This document shows, piece by piece, positions 5,593-12,194 of a DNA stretch of 26,791 nucleotides (positions are counted from its first letter, which is position 1; each line of letters starts with the position of its first letter). The notes under the pieces were generated by a model. It searched no databases and was not told the origin of the DNA. It was given only the letters and a program-made list of their open reading frames with translations. Source of the stretch: a virus; the IMG/VR virus record IMGVR_UViG_3300017752_000124, positions 1-26,791 of that record. One strand, given 5' to 3'. A program made the position numbers and the translations under genes.

Positions 5593-6310
5593 ACTACAAA
5601 AAGCCATGGCCGAGGTGAATGATCTCAATCGCACCCACGGCGTCACGCAGCGCGGCGGCAAGAAATACACGGAGGTTTTTGTGCGCGTCGAAGCATTCCG
5701 CAAGGCATTCGGCACAGATCATGGGATCAACACCGAGATATTGATGGATGATGGCAAGCGAGTTGTTATCAAAGCAGCGATCACTAACAGCTCCGGGATG
5801 GTTGTTGGATCTGGCATGGCCGAAGAGATCAGGGGACAGGGCAACGTCAACAAGACAAGCGCCCTGGAGAATGCAGAGACCAGCGCCATAGGCCGCGCAC
5901 TAGCATCCATTGGCCTGCATGGCGGGACATATGCCAGCCTCAATGAGATCGATGCAGTGCCACGCAAAGCCGCAGCGCAAAAGCAACAGGCTCAATCTAC
6001 GCAGCCGCCGCCAGCACCACCCGCCGGGGATATGCTCACACTGAAGAACCACATCGGCCAGGAGAAAGGGTCAGGAGACGCGCAGGACTTTACCGCTAAT
6101 CTTATCAAGCTAATTGCAGCCTATAACAAGCTAGAGGCTGACAAAGATGGAGTCGCAATCCCTCCACGCAAGCGCATGACAATGCTGCGCGAGCTGATCG
6201 AGCAGAACCAGCAGTCAATCGACAAGCTTTCTGATGGGTTTAAAGAAGAGATCGACAATCGATATAAGAATTGCCTCAAGATCTTGGGCGCACAGTTAGG
6301 AAAAGAATGA
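5585..6310 (+). CDS. erf: ERF-type single-strand annealing recombinase
   Basis: This is a 241-residue protein. The hallmark is the segment around residues 87-117, NVNKTSALENAETSAIGRAL then SIGLHGGTYAS, which closely resembles the core of ERF-superfamily annealing proteins and related phage Rad52-like annealers. Residues 1-85 supply the beta-rich front of the fold. After residue 125 a Gln/Pro/Ala linker (AAAQKQQAQSTQPPPAPPAG) joins a helical C-terminal part, probably for partner binding. Such proteins anneal complementary single strands in phage recombination and replication. It lies just after gp157, a frequent pairing. I cannot separate ERF from closely related annealing families by eye. Confidence 0.88.
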   Translation: MSELQKAMAEVNDLNRTHGVTQRGGKKYTEVFVRVEAFRKAFGTDHGINTEILMDDGKRVVIKAAITNSSGMVVGSGMAEEIRGQGNVNKTSALENAETSAIGRALASIGLHGGTYASLNEIDAVPRKAAAQKQQAQSTQPPPAPPAGDMLTLKNHIGQEKGSGDAQDFTANLIKLIAAYNKLEADKDGVAIPPRKRMTMLRELIEQNQQSIDKLSDGFKEEIDNRYKNCLKILGAQLGKE

Positions 6311-6495
6311 TGGAGACCTGGAAGCAAATGAAAGCGCGTCAGAAACGGGAGTTGATTGGCGTTGTTGAGGATCTGGCCGGTGAGGTAACGCAAGTAAATG
6401 CAGCACAGAAACTAGATATGTCGCAAGCTTTGCTCAGTGCCTTCTGCCGCAAGCACAGTATCACATGGGAGACAGACGGAAGGAAAAAGAAATGA
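6307..6495 (+). CDS. Small helix-turn-helix protein, 62 aa
   Basis: Two ATGs (6307, 6310) overlap the ERF stop; AGGA lies upstream. The sequence has a compact helix-turn-helix: GVVEDLAGEVTQVNAAQKLDM then SQALLSAFCRKHSI, with a basic end (GRKKK). The layout, in which AAQKLDMSQALLSAF reads as the turn and recognition helix, resembles the DNA-binding ends of small phage regulators. It overlaps the next gene by 4 bases. Role unknown. Confidence 0.68.
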   Translation: MMETWKQMKARQKRELIGVVEDLAGEVTQVNAAQKLDMSQALLSAFCRKHSITWETDGRKKK

Positions 6496-6938
6496 ATGGC
6501 AAGGATATCATCAAGTGCATCAAAGCAGCGGAGATGAAGCTGACAAAGAAAGAAACATCTGCTCTTATGTCGATACCTTACAAGAGAGTTGTTAAGATCT
6601 CGAAAGAATACGGAATAAAATTTATCGATGGAGGGCAGAGATCCGATGAACCAAGAAGGCAAGCAGGCATTGGCCCGAAGCCAACGTCAACTATCAATCA
6701 TGATCGAGACCGCAAAGAAACAAAACCGGCACAACCTACAGCAGCAATTAGAGAGCCTGTTCGCATTAGGCGAGATACTTCAAAGGGCCATTACAAAAGA
6801 AAACTAAAGAAGCGGCTCCGGGATATACTTCACAGCGACCTTGATCGTAGCGTCAAGCATGAGTTGGTCTACGCAGCCAAGTGGCAAGAACATCAACGCA
6901 GCATAAAGAATAAAACTAAGGTCGGCGGTGCGCTATGA
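6492..6938 (+). CDS. Basic HTH-like hypothetical protein, 148 aa
   Basis: ATG 6492 has GGAAGGAA upstream and overlaps the previous stop. The first 45 residues (IKAAEMKLTKKETSALMSI then KRVVKISKEYGIKF) look like a helix-turn-helix that parallels the preceding small protein, so the pair may be related. A proline-rich, charged linker (about 50-95) leads to a very basic helical end (YKRKLKKRLRDILH, then VYAAKWQEHQRS). It is likely a DNA-binding protein. A second frame of 53 codons is nested in the linker-coding part (see 6646-6807). Confidence 0.65.
   Translation: MNGKDIIKCIKAAEMKLTKKETSALMSIPYKRVVKISKEYGIKFIDGGQRSDEPRRQAGIGPKPTSTINHDRDRKETKPAQPTAAIREPVRIRRDTSKGHYKRKLKKRLRDILHSDLDRSVKHELVYAAKWQEHQRSIKNKTKVGGAL
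6646..6807 (+). CDS. Nested alternative-frame ORF, 53 aa
   Basis: In another plus frame inside the 148-residue gene, ATG 6646 to TAA 6805-6807 encodes a helical, Leu/Gln-rich peptide (MNQEGKQALARSQRQLSIM, then LESLFALGEILQRA). GGAGGG at 6630-6635 lies about 10 bases upstream. Its composition looks like a normal helical protein, while the host frame at this position is a low-complexity linker, so overprinting is possible. A chance open frame remains possible. Confidence 0.35.
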   Translation: MNQEGKQALARSQRQLSIMIETAKKQNRHNLQQQLESLFALGEILQRAITKEN

Positions 6939-7045
6939 ATGAAGAAGAAGTGCAGAAGAAGATTGAGATTGCAGGCGCGGTCGGCGCGCTTGCAGGCTTT
7001 GCCAGCGGTGTCGGCATTATGACCCTGGTGGCCATTATATTCTAG
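6935..7045 (+). CDS. Tiny glycine-rich membrane protein, 36 aa
   Basis: ATG 6935 overlaps the preceding stop by 4 bases (ATGA). After MNEEEVQKKIEI the rest is a single membrane segment rich in Gly and Ala (AGAVGALAGFASGVGIMT, then LVAIIF), with GxxxG-like spacing that favours helix packing. It is the last gene of the rightward operon. It could be a small membrane-active early protein; no family is recognised. Confidence 0.55.
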   Translation: MNEEEVQKKIEIAGAVGALAGFASGVGIMTLVAIIF

Positions 7046-7055
7046 GAAAGATCGT

Positions 7056-7124
7056 GCGGGTGGCCGTGTGAATGGGCGCATTCGGTAGCACGTTGACCAA
7101 CAAACAATATGTTGAACCACCCGC
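7056..7124. repeat. Nested inverted repeats at the convergent gene junction
   Basis: GCGGGTGG (7056-7063) is complementary to CCACCCGC (7117-7124). Inside lies a smaller hairpin with CAACA (7098-7102), a 7-base loop and TGTTG (7110-7114). The junction separates the rightward operon from the leftward lysis genes. It may fold as a bidirectional transcription end, though neither side has a U-tract, so it is not a textbook terminator. Confidence 0.4.
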
Positions 7125-7131
7125 TCGATAC

Positions 7132-7587
7132 TTAGATCATAAGCTCAAAGTGAGGTCCATCAATAAATGGCCTGCGACCCTGAGATCTACGCAAATCAAT
7201 ATAACTATTCATTGCATGTTCCATATCGCCCTCTGGGTACTGAGCAATATTCGATACAGACCAAGCTGCACCCCAGCGAATAGGCACATCGACAGCACGA
7301 GCGCCTTCCGCCATAGCGTCAGCAATCTCATCATAGAGATTAAGCTCCCAGCGGCCACCATCAATGTAAGCCATGAGATCCACAGCCAAACCATCAATGT
7401 GCTTTGACTTCATTGTCTGACTAGCACCCTTGGCAACAAGAGCTTTCTGCTCCTCGATCGTGCGCAGCCCACAGATCACAGAGAAGTCCTGCTTAGTCAC
7501 ATTGATTGCGTACTTTACAACAGCAGCCATACGCTCATCAACACCGGTCAGCCTATCAAGACTGCGCTTACCTAACTTGTAGCTCAT
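7132..7587 (-). CDS. Endolysin, M15-type L-Ala-D-Glu/D-Ala-D-Ala peptidase
   Basis: From ATG 7587, which overlaps the holin-like gene stop (ATGA), the protein has 151 residues; a longer frame from 7650 lies inside that gene. Zinc-binding pattern of the M15 peptidase group: SKHIDGLAVDL with H63 and D70, and GPHFEL with H146; preceded by CGLRTIEEQKALVAKG (residues 39-54), also typical, and RWGAAW (104-109). Enzymes of this group (phage T5 endolysin, CwlK) cleave peptide cross-links of peptidoglycan. No signal peptide is seen, so it depends on a holin for release. It is the last gene of the leftward late block. Confidence 0.9.
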   Translation of the reverse strand: MSYKLGKRSLDRLTGVDERMAAVVKYAINVTKQDFSVICGLRTIEEQKALVAKGASQTMKSKHIDGLAVDLMAYIDGGRWELNLYDEIADAMAEGARAVDVPIRWGAAWSVSNIAQYPEGDMEHAMNSYIDLRRSQGRRPFIDGPHFELMI

Positions 7588-7925
7588 TTCTTTAATCCTT
7601 TCATTGTCCGTATTCCAAACGATGCAGCGATCGAAGCATACATTGCCCATGAGAACCAGCTTGGCGCGGCTTCCAAATTCTTAAACCCTTGCTCCATGTA
7701 AGGCTGCAAACCAGGAACAAAGCTTCCTAGCACTATGAAAATAAAGCATAATGTCCAGGCTTCATCCTTCCAACTGTCACGACTAGCCTCTATTGCAGCT
7801 TGCTCCCAAGATATTTCCCCGGTCGCAATCTTCATTTTTGTTTCGGCTTCCGCTTTCTTTACAGCAGTCTTGCCATCGATATAGCTGGTCGCCAGACCCG
7901 CCACGCTGTTGAGTATGCCGATCAT
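7584..7925 (-). CDS. Holin-like membrane protein
   Basis: This is a 113-residue protein with an N-terminal hydrophobic patch, a charged helix (AVKKAEAETKMKIATGE), the motif SRDSWKDEAW (48-57) followed by a membrane segment (about 58-73), and a second membrane segment near the end (about 89-105) with AASFGIRTMK. The order of a SWKDE-type motif, two membrane helices and a basic tail resembles the three-transmembrane holin family found in gene transfer agents and many alphaproteobacterial phages. It lies immediately before the endolysin and overlaps it by 4 bases, which fits a holin. Confidence 0.75.
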   Translation of the reverse strand: MIGILNSVAGLATSYIDGKTAVKKAEAETKMKIATGEISWEQAAIEASRDSWKDEAWTLCFIFIVLGSFVPGLQPYMEQGFKNLEAAPSWFSWAMYASIAASFGIRTMKGLKK

Positions 7926-8233
7926 TTCTTGGCCTCCATTGCATTGAACCCGAAGTAAGCAGCGACAACACCAGACGCAGCAACCACATACACGGTGGCA
8001 ATGTCAGCGATCAAACCCGCAGCAGTCTCTAGGCCCAGCGCAGCGGCCCCTACAATGGCGAAAGGGTACAAGAGCATTCCAAGGGCGCAGGCAGTTGTAA
8101 GGCGTCTCTGAGTGTCTCTCTTTGCGTCTGCATCGTTAAGCTCACGCCATCGGTCTTCCAGGGCAAGCTTCTGCCATTCGACTTCATCAATCTTTCCGTC
8201 TTTGTTTACGTCTGCTTTTTCAAAGGATGTCAT
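7922..8233 (-). CDS. Membrane protein with a canonical EF-hand loop
   Basis: Residues 8-19 (DVNKDGKIDEVE) match the 12-residue calcium-binding EF-hand loop: D8, N10, D12, D16 and E19 at ligand positions with glycine at position 6 and isoleucine at position 8. The following helix (WQKLALEDRWRELND) is charged; two membrane segments follow (about 45-68 and 76-95), ending in NAMEAKK. AGGAG precedes ATG 8233. Similar proteins occur near lysis genes of marine phages. A role in lysis or membrane sensing is likely from position, not shown by sequence. Confidence 0.75.
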   Translation of the reverse strand: MTSFEKADVNKDGKIDEVEWQKLALEDRWRELNDADAKRDTQRRLTTACALGMLLYPFAIVGAAALGLETAAGLIADIATVYVVAASGVVAAYFGFNAMEAKK

Positions 8234-8242
8234 ATCTATCTC

Positions 8243-8662
8243 CTATCGAATTGGGTTCTTAACCAGGTCATCGAATGCTGACCAAAGATCTTCAATCTCA
8301 ATCTCGTATGTATCGAGCTTGTCACCGATCCCATCTGTTACGGTTGCTGACTTCTCAACCATTGATCTCAGGTCCATCAACGTGCGTTGTTGCTCAAGGA
8401 TGTTAGTCATTTGAGTGCTGATCTGCGTGAGCTGTGTGTTGAGGCCATCGACATTGTTCTGCACAAGCGTCTGCTCTATTGCCTGTATGCGTGAGGTTGC
8501 ATCAAGAACTTCAGTTACAGATTCTTCTAGTCCATTGAACCTAGAAATCGCATCATAGCCATAGTAAATACCACCACTAAGCCCAGATAAAACAGGCAAA
8601 GCAGCAGCAATATACCAGCCTCTAAAGACAAACTTACCAGCTTTGATCTCAACGTCTTCCAT
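8243..8662 (-). CDS. Single-pass membrane protein with long coiled coil
   Basis: This 139-residue protein has an N-terminal MEDVEIKAGKFVFRGW followed by a membrane helix (about 17-37) rich in small residues and then a long coiled coil (about 40-125) with TSRIQAIEQTLVQNN and QLTQISTQMTNILEQQ. The topology suggests a periplasmic or cytoplasmic rod anchored in the inner membrane, as in an inner-membrane spanin or tail/lysis accessory. The first base of the ATG directly follows the upstream stop. It has no family that I can name. Confidence 0.7.
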   Translation of the reverse strand: MEDVEIKAGKFVFRGWYIAAALPVLSGLSGGIYYGYDAISRFNGLEESVTEVLDATSRIQAIEQTLVQNNVDGLNTQLTQISTQMTNILEQQRTLMDLRSMVEKSATVTDGIGDKLDTYEIEIEDLWSAFDDLVKNPIR

Positions 8663-9439
8663 TTACGGATTGCCATATAGATTTTGAGCATGATCGTACA
8701 ACTCGTCTGCGGTTTTATTGTTTGAGGTTGTGTATTGTGTCCAGCCTGTACCTTCACCTTGGTCACCCCAAGTAATGATGTACTCGTTAGTGTCGAATAC
8801 AAAATCAACAGATGTGTACTCGCCAATTACAATGTTATTGTCAGCCACATATGTATCAATGCTGTTAGTAAGAGCTGTGTTTTGACTTGCTGCAAAGAAC
8901 GCGCCAGAGATCTGAGCCATACTGCTGACCGCACTTAACGCCTGATTATAGTTATCAACATGATCTTGAGTAATTGTGGTGTTTGCTAGAACTTCTTGAA
9001 GCGCCAAGCCTTCTGGTCTTGTGTCAGCTGTAGCCGCCATTTCTGACACCACAGATACAGTCATCAACGCAGCACTAGCCTCTGCCAACTCGTCAACGCT
9101 CATGCCTAACTCAAGCATTGCAGAAGCATACTCAGCATCAAACAACTCAGTCGCAGTCTCAGCCTCAGAAAAGTCCATAGCCAGCACCAGATCAACGGAC
9201 GCTTGATAGTTAGCTAGCATCTCATTAGTTACGATTGCTTCATCCAAACTATTGTTAGCAATGATCTGGCCTGCGCCTGCCATGTCAGTCGCTGCGTAAG
9301 CCATCAGAGCTGCCAGCTCCACCTGTTGTTGGATCACTGTCGCTGCGTCTTGAAGGTCGCCCACTTCTGTTGTCTGTTGACCTAGTGCGCCGGAAACGCT
9401 CAGACAAAGTAGGCTTGTTACTGTTACTCGTTTGAACAT
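8663..9439 (-). CDS. Exported hypothetical protein with signal peptide
   Basis: This 258-residue protein begins MFKRVTVTSLLCLSVSGALG, a typical signal peptide (basic start, hydrophobic core, small residues at the cut site near residue 20). The mature part is very acidic and Ala-rich, probably helical (ATVIQQQVELAALMAYAATD, then ELFDAEYASAMLELG), with an aromatic C-terminal part (EYIITWGDQGEGTGW). Low lysine and high Ala/Glu give it a composition unlike its neighbours. Its start lies 155 bases inside the preceding gene. It may be a periplasmic lysis or superinfection factor; I recognise no family. Confidence 0.75.
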   Translation of the reverse strand: MFKRVTVTSLLCLSVSGALGQQTTEVGDLQDAATVIQQQVELAALMAYAATDMAGAGQIIANNSLDEAIVTNEMLANYQASVDLVLAMDFSEAETATELFDAEYASAMLELGMSVDELAEASAALMTVSVVSEMAATADTRPEGLALQEVLANTTITQDHVDNYNQALSAVSSMAQISGAFFAASQNTALTNSIDTYVADNNIVIGEYTSVDFVFDTNEYIITWGDQGEGTGWTQYTTSNNKTADELYDHAQNLYGNP

Positions 9440-10043
9440 CGGGAAGCTCCTTTATGTCCATGCGTAAAAACTTATCCCAGAAAACTTTATCTTGCAAATA
9501 CCCCACAACGTAGGTCTCTGGGTCTGCTCTCATAGACTCGTAAGCATCACGGCCTGTAAGTATCCTTGCATTTGTTACGCTGTAGATAGGGCAAGGCGTA
9601 GAAGATAAAGCCATAGCTTTAAACACATGAGGCGCTGCGCACATGATTGACAGCCCAGATATCTGAAGACCTAAGCCATGTGGTTGCGGTTGACCCATGA
9701 GCCTAGCATCCTTGCGCCTATTACATTCTGGATCTTGTTCCATGTTGCCTTGAGCAATGCCAAACAAGCTGACCTGTATGCCGCTAGTCTTTGGCATGAG
9801 ACAAGAGTCAGTGCCACCCGCGCCCATGACAGTCGGCGCAGCCGCAGTTGGTGGGGGCTGTGAACCCGGTGAGCTACCCGGCCCATTGTATGTATTTTGA
9901 TAGGTCTCGTTGGTGTTGTTGCTTTCAACGGAGCTGTTGTTGTTGCCAGTGTTGCTATTGAAGTCACCCTCAACGCTCCCATCTTGGGCATAGCATAGAG
10001 ACCCTAGCCAAATCAGGGATATGGCAACGCATCTGACTCGCAT
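9285..10043 (-). CDS. Exported hypothetical protein with Asn/Ser-rich linker
   Basis: This is a 252-residue frame with a signal peptide (MRVRCVAISLIWLGSLCYAQ), then an Asn/Ser/Thr-rich segment (NTGNNNSSVESNN), a Gly/Pro linker, and a core with several cysteines (TDSCLMPKT, PECNRRKD, SIMCAAP, TPCPIY) that could form disulfides in the periplasm. Residues about 200-252 are Arg/Ser/Gly-rich and lie over the signal-peptide coding part of the next gene, so this tail may be a by-product of the overlap and a shorter ancestral end is possible. It overlaps the upstream lipoprotein gene by 31 bases. Confidence 0.7.
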   Translation of the reverse strand: MRVRCVAISLIWLGSLCYAQDGSVEGDFNSNTGNNNSSVESNNTNETYQNTYNGPGSSPGSQPPPTAAAPTVMGAGGTDSCLMPKTSGIQVSLFGIAQGNMEQDPECNRRKDARLMGQPQPHGLGLQISGLSIMCAAPHVFKAMALSSTPCPIYSVTNARILTGRDAYESMRADPETYVVGYLQDKVFWDKFLRMDIKELPDVQTSNSNKPTLSERFRRTRSTDNRSGRPSRRSDSDPTTGGAGSSDGLRSD

Positions 10044-10249
10044 TCCACCTCCAAAACATTTCTGAGGTCAGTGTTATCACACATAACGCGAAGGCCAGCG
10101 TCAGGAAACCCCATTGCAGCCAAGGTCTCTGCGTTCTTCCTTGCCTCACAGCTTGTTTCGCTCATGCAAACAGAGGGTAGCGAGATAGGAGTTGGCATTT
10201 TTATCTCTGCGCAGCCAGCTAGAAAGATGGGGATCGTAAGCCATCTCAT
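10013..10249 (-). CDS. Small lipoprotein, possible outer-membrane spanin-like protein
   Basis: This is a 78-residue protein starting MRWLTIPIFLAGCAEI. LAGC is a lipobox, with C12 the acylated cysteine after signal peptidase II cleavage. The mature part has proline-rich PTPISLPS followed by paired cysteines. A short lipoprotein in a lysis-neighbouring cluster recalls an outer-membrane spanin (Rz1-like), and the coiled-coil protein just upstream (10246-10446) could be its partner. The overlap with the upstream gene is 4 bases. The spanin role is an inference; the lipobox is direct. Confidence 0.72.
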   Translation of the reverse strand: MRWLTIPIFLAGCAEIKMPTPISLPSVCMSETSCEARKNAETLAAMGFPDAGLRVMCDNTDLRNVLEVECESDALPYP

Positions 10250-10446
10250 CCCATCTTCGTCAGGACTGCAAGCAAGAGTGCAATGATAGAACCTGTGGTT
10301 GCAATCATGATACCTTCCATGCGCTTAACGCGGCTGAACAGATCTTTGAATTGGATCTTAACTTCAGTCTTAATAGCGATGATTTCTTTCTCAAGGCTAT
10401 CAATGCGATCATGCGCAGATGCTATTGTACGTTTGTTCATTACCAT
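10246..10446 (-). CDS. Coiled-coil protein with C-terminal membrane anchor
   Basis: This 66-residue protein has a charged coiled coil (residues about 10-48: HDRIDSLEKEIIAIKTEV, then FKDLFSRVKRMEG) followed by a C-terminal membrane helix (IMIATTGSIIALLLAVL). The plan matches XhlA-like small phage proteins, which act with holins in some phages. Two starts are possible, ATG 10446 and ATG 10440. It overlaps the lipoprotein gene by 4 bases and starts just after the halogenase stop. Confidence 0.72.
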   Translation of the reverse strand: MVMNKRTIASAHDRIDSLEKEIIAIKTEVKIQFKDLFSRVKRMEGIMIATTGSIIALLLAVLTKMG

Positions 10447-10449
10447 TCT

Positions 10450-11757
10450 CTACTCTGGTTTAGTGGGCCATATAATGTCGGTTGGAAAGTCAGACTGATC
10501 TGTGATGTCACGGAGGGCCTGACGGTATGCTGTCTGCTCTGCGGCCACCGACGAGGCTTGATTTACTCCTAGGACACCTTCGAGCTTACTGCGAATACCA
10601 AGACCATCAAGGTTCTGTGCAAAAGATGGGGACCACCACAAGTTACTCAAGTGTAGGTAGTCCATAGAAGCCTGACCACTATCCATTATTGTTTGCGGTG
10701 CTGATCCAAATGCGCCTGCGGGGTAAGCGTGTTTTATCATGTCACAAAAAGCAGGGTCATACTTACCACTTTCCATGCAAAGCTCCCCACGTTCTTTTGC
10801 ATAATCCCAGAAGGGTGTGTTGTATTTAGACCCAGCAAAGTAGTGCATCATGATTATGCGTTCTACGTTTCTTACCAAACCTACATATTCCATGTTGGCC
10901 TGTTCTACAGGCACAAGACCCTGAAGGTAGTTAATTGCGTTGTCTATAACAGTGCTGGCCATACCAAAAGACATAGCTTCCAGAGGCTCTAAGAAGAATG
11001 ACGCATTACCATTGCTCGCTACTCTATCCGTAAAGTTACGGTTCTTTGAGTAGTTGTTGAAGCCAAACGAGTTAGTCTCTTCGCTTGGGGTCAAATCAAA
11101 GTCACTAAAGATTGCCTTGACGTCTTCTTTTACTTCTTCAAGGGTGTTGATGTCACTGTTATACAGATACCCAATGGAACATCTGTTTTGGAGGGGTATT
11201 CCAAAGACCCAACCATATGGGCGAGCAATTGTAAGCGTGTGAGAAAACTTGGGAGCGTCCCAGTAACACTGGTTAACGTGAACAGCGTTGACAGGGATGT
11301 AAGCAGACTGCGAGTGCTTACTGTAATCCTTGGGGCGACCAGAACAGTCAATGATGTAATCAGCATCAATGTCATCTGGTTTTACATTATGTTCAAACAA
11401 GTCAACATGATCTTTTAGTCTTCCATACACGTAGTCCTGCATCTTGTTTGCGTTAAAGTGCAAGGCCACTGTTGGTGAGGGAAACTCATGGAGAAACTCT
11501 TCTTCAGTGGCAGACCAACCCCGCTTGAAGATACCCGTTTTTACGTAGCCATCCACAAGATCAAAGTCTTTGGGACCAAACCCTAGGGTTCGATGCAGAA
11601 GGGAAGGGAGCACGAGAGTTGTCCCCTCGCCTACCGCCTGCGGTTTAATGTTAGGATCGTAGTGCCACTCAACTTTTGCTTCTGGAAAGCTAAGTTTCAT
11701 TTGCACCGCCGACATGCACCCAACAGTTCCACGACCTATGACCGCGTACTTCTTCAC
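10450..11757 (-). CDS. Flavin-dependent tryptophan-halogenase-like enzyme with tail-assembly-like C-terminus
   Basis: This is a 435-residue protein. FAD-binding motif GRGTVG at residues 8-13; AVGEGT (41-46) corresponds to the GEAT region; YVKTGIFKRGW (71-81) places K73 where halogenases carry the catalytic lysine; GWVFGIP (182-188) is the family WxWxIP motif with Phe in place of the second Trp; PLEAMSFG (258-265) supplies E260, the conserved glutamate. Flavin halogenases use FADH2, oxygen and halide to make hypohalous acid near the lysine. A cyanophage enzyme of this group (VirX1) has been shown to iodinate diverse substrates. Here residues 411-434 (from YRQALRDIT to FPTDIIWPTKP) match the C-terminus of the neighbouring tail-fibre assembly protein. 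It overlaps that gene by 4 bases. The usual partner reductase is not in the window. Confidence 0.9.
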   Translation of the reverse strand: MKKYAVIGRGTVGCMSAVQMKLSFPEAKVEWHYDPNIKPQAVGEGTTLVLPSLLHRTLGFGPKDFDLVDGYVKTGIFKRGWSATEEEFLHEFPSPTVALHFNANKMQDYVYGRLKDHVDLFEHNVKPDDIDADYIIDCSGRPKDYSKHSQSAYIPVNAVHVNQCYWDAPKFSHTLTIARPYGWVFGIPLQNRCSIGYLYNSDINTLEEVKEDVKAIFSDFDLTPSEETNSFGFNNYSKNRNFTDRVASNGNASFFLEPLEAMSFGMASTVIDNAINYLQGLVPVEQANMEYVGLVRNVERIIMMHYFAGSKYNTPFWDYAKERGELCMESGKYDPAFCDMIKHAYPAGAFGSAPQTIMDSGQASMDYLHLSNLWWSPSFAQNLDGLGIRSKLEGVLGVNQASSVAAEQTAYRQALRDITDQSDFPTDIIWPTKPE

Positions 11758-12194
11758 GACATGTCCAAAACAGAAGGAAGCGTTGGCCAGACCACAGAAG
11801 TTGGGAACGTAGCTTGAGCCGTAATATCCAACAAATCTGTTCGGTACTGTGTGACTTCCGTTTGTTCATCAGAAGTTAACCCACTCCATCGCATAGGATT
11901 TGAAACCACAGGGTCAACAAACGCCCGTAATTGGCTGGCTCTTAAAAGCCTAATTTCAGCAGCGTTAGCAGCATCTATTTCCGCCTGAGTGGGGGGTGTT
12001 GGGGCAATGTATGCCCCAATCGCACCGTCTGCCTGCATCTGGGCAAGCAGTACAGTGTTGTCGATAGTCATGTCGGCGTCATTTACATCTAGGGTATACG
12101 GCGTCCAACCTTCATACTCAGGCAGATTAAGAAAGCAGTCAATACGATTGCCTGTGTCGTCAATATAAACCGCGTCTTTGTAAACATATGTCAT
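11754..12194 (-). CDS. Tail-fibre assembly chaperone-like protein
   Basis: ATG 12194 shares a base with the preceding TAA and has GAGGT upstream, giving 146 residues. The N-terminus (MTYVYKDAVYIDDTGNRID) and the middle helix with AEIDAANAAEIRLLRASQLR lead to SNPMRWSGLTSDEQTEV and a C-terminal YRTDLLDIT with FPTSVVWPTLP. This ending is characteristic of phage tail-fibre assembly chaperones (Phage_tail_APC-like), which bind the fibre and either assist folding or remain at the tip. It lies between the fibre genes and the halogenase, and its C-terminus matches the halogenase C-terminus. Confidence 0.82.
   Translation of the reverse strand: MTYVYKDAVYIDDTGNRIDCFLNLPEYEGWTPYTLDVNDADMTIDNTVLLAQMQADGAIGAYIAPTPPTQAEIDAANAAEIRLLRASQLRAFVDPVVSNPMRWSGLTSDEQTEVTQYRTDLLDITAQATFPTSVVWPTLPSVLDMS

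Noticed and set aside
7054-7124. Possible tRNA (stem of 8 bp, inner 5-bp stem with a 7-base loop)
   Set aside because: No T33 in the 7-base loop on either strand, no T-arm, and D-arm spacing does not fit a tRNA.
10450-11757. Halogenase as a gene of host origin at a contaminated or prophage edge
   Set aside because: Phage tail genes flank it on one side and phage membrane genes on the other with 3-4 base junctions, and its C-terminus carries a phage tail-assembly motif.
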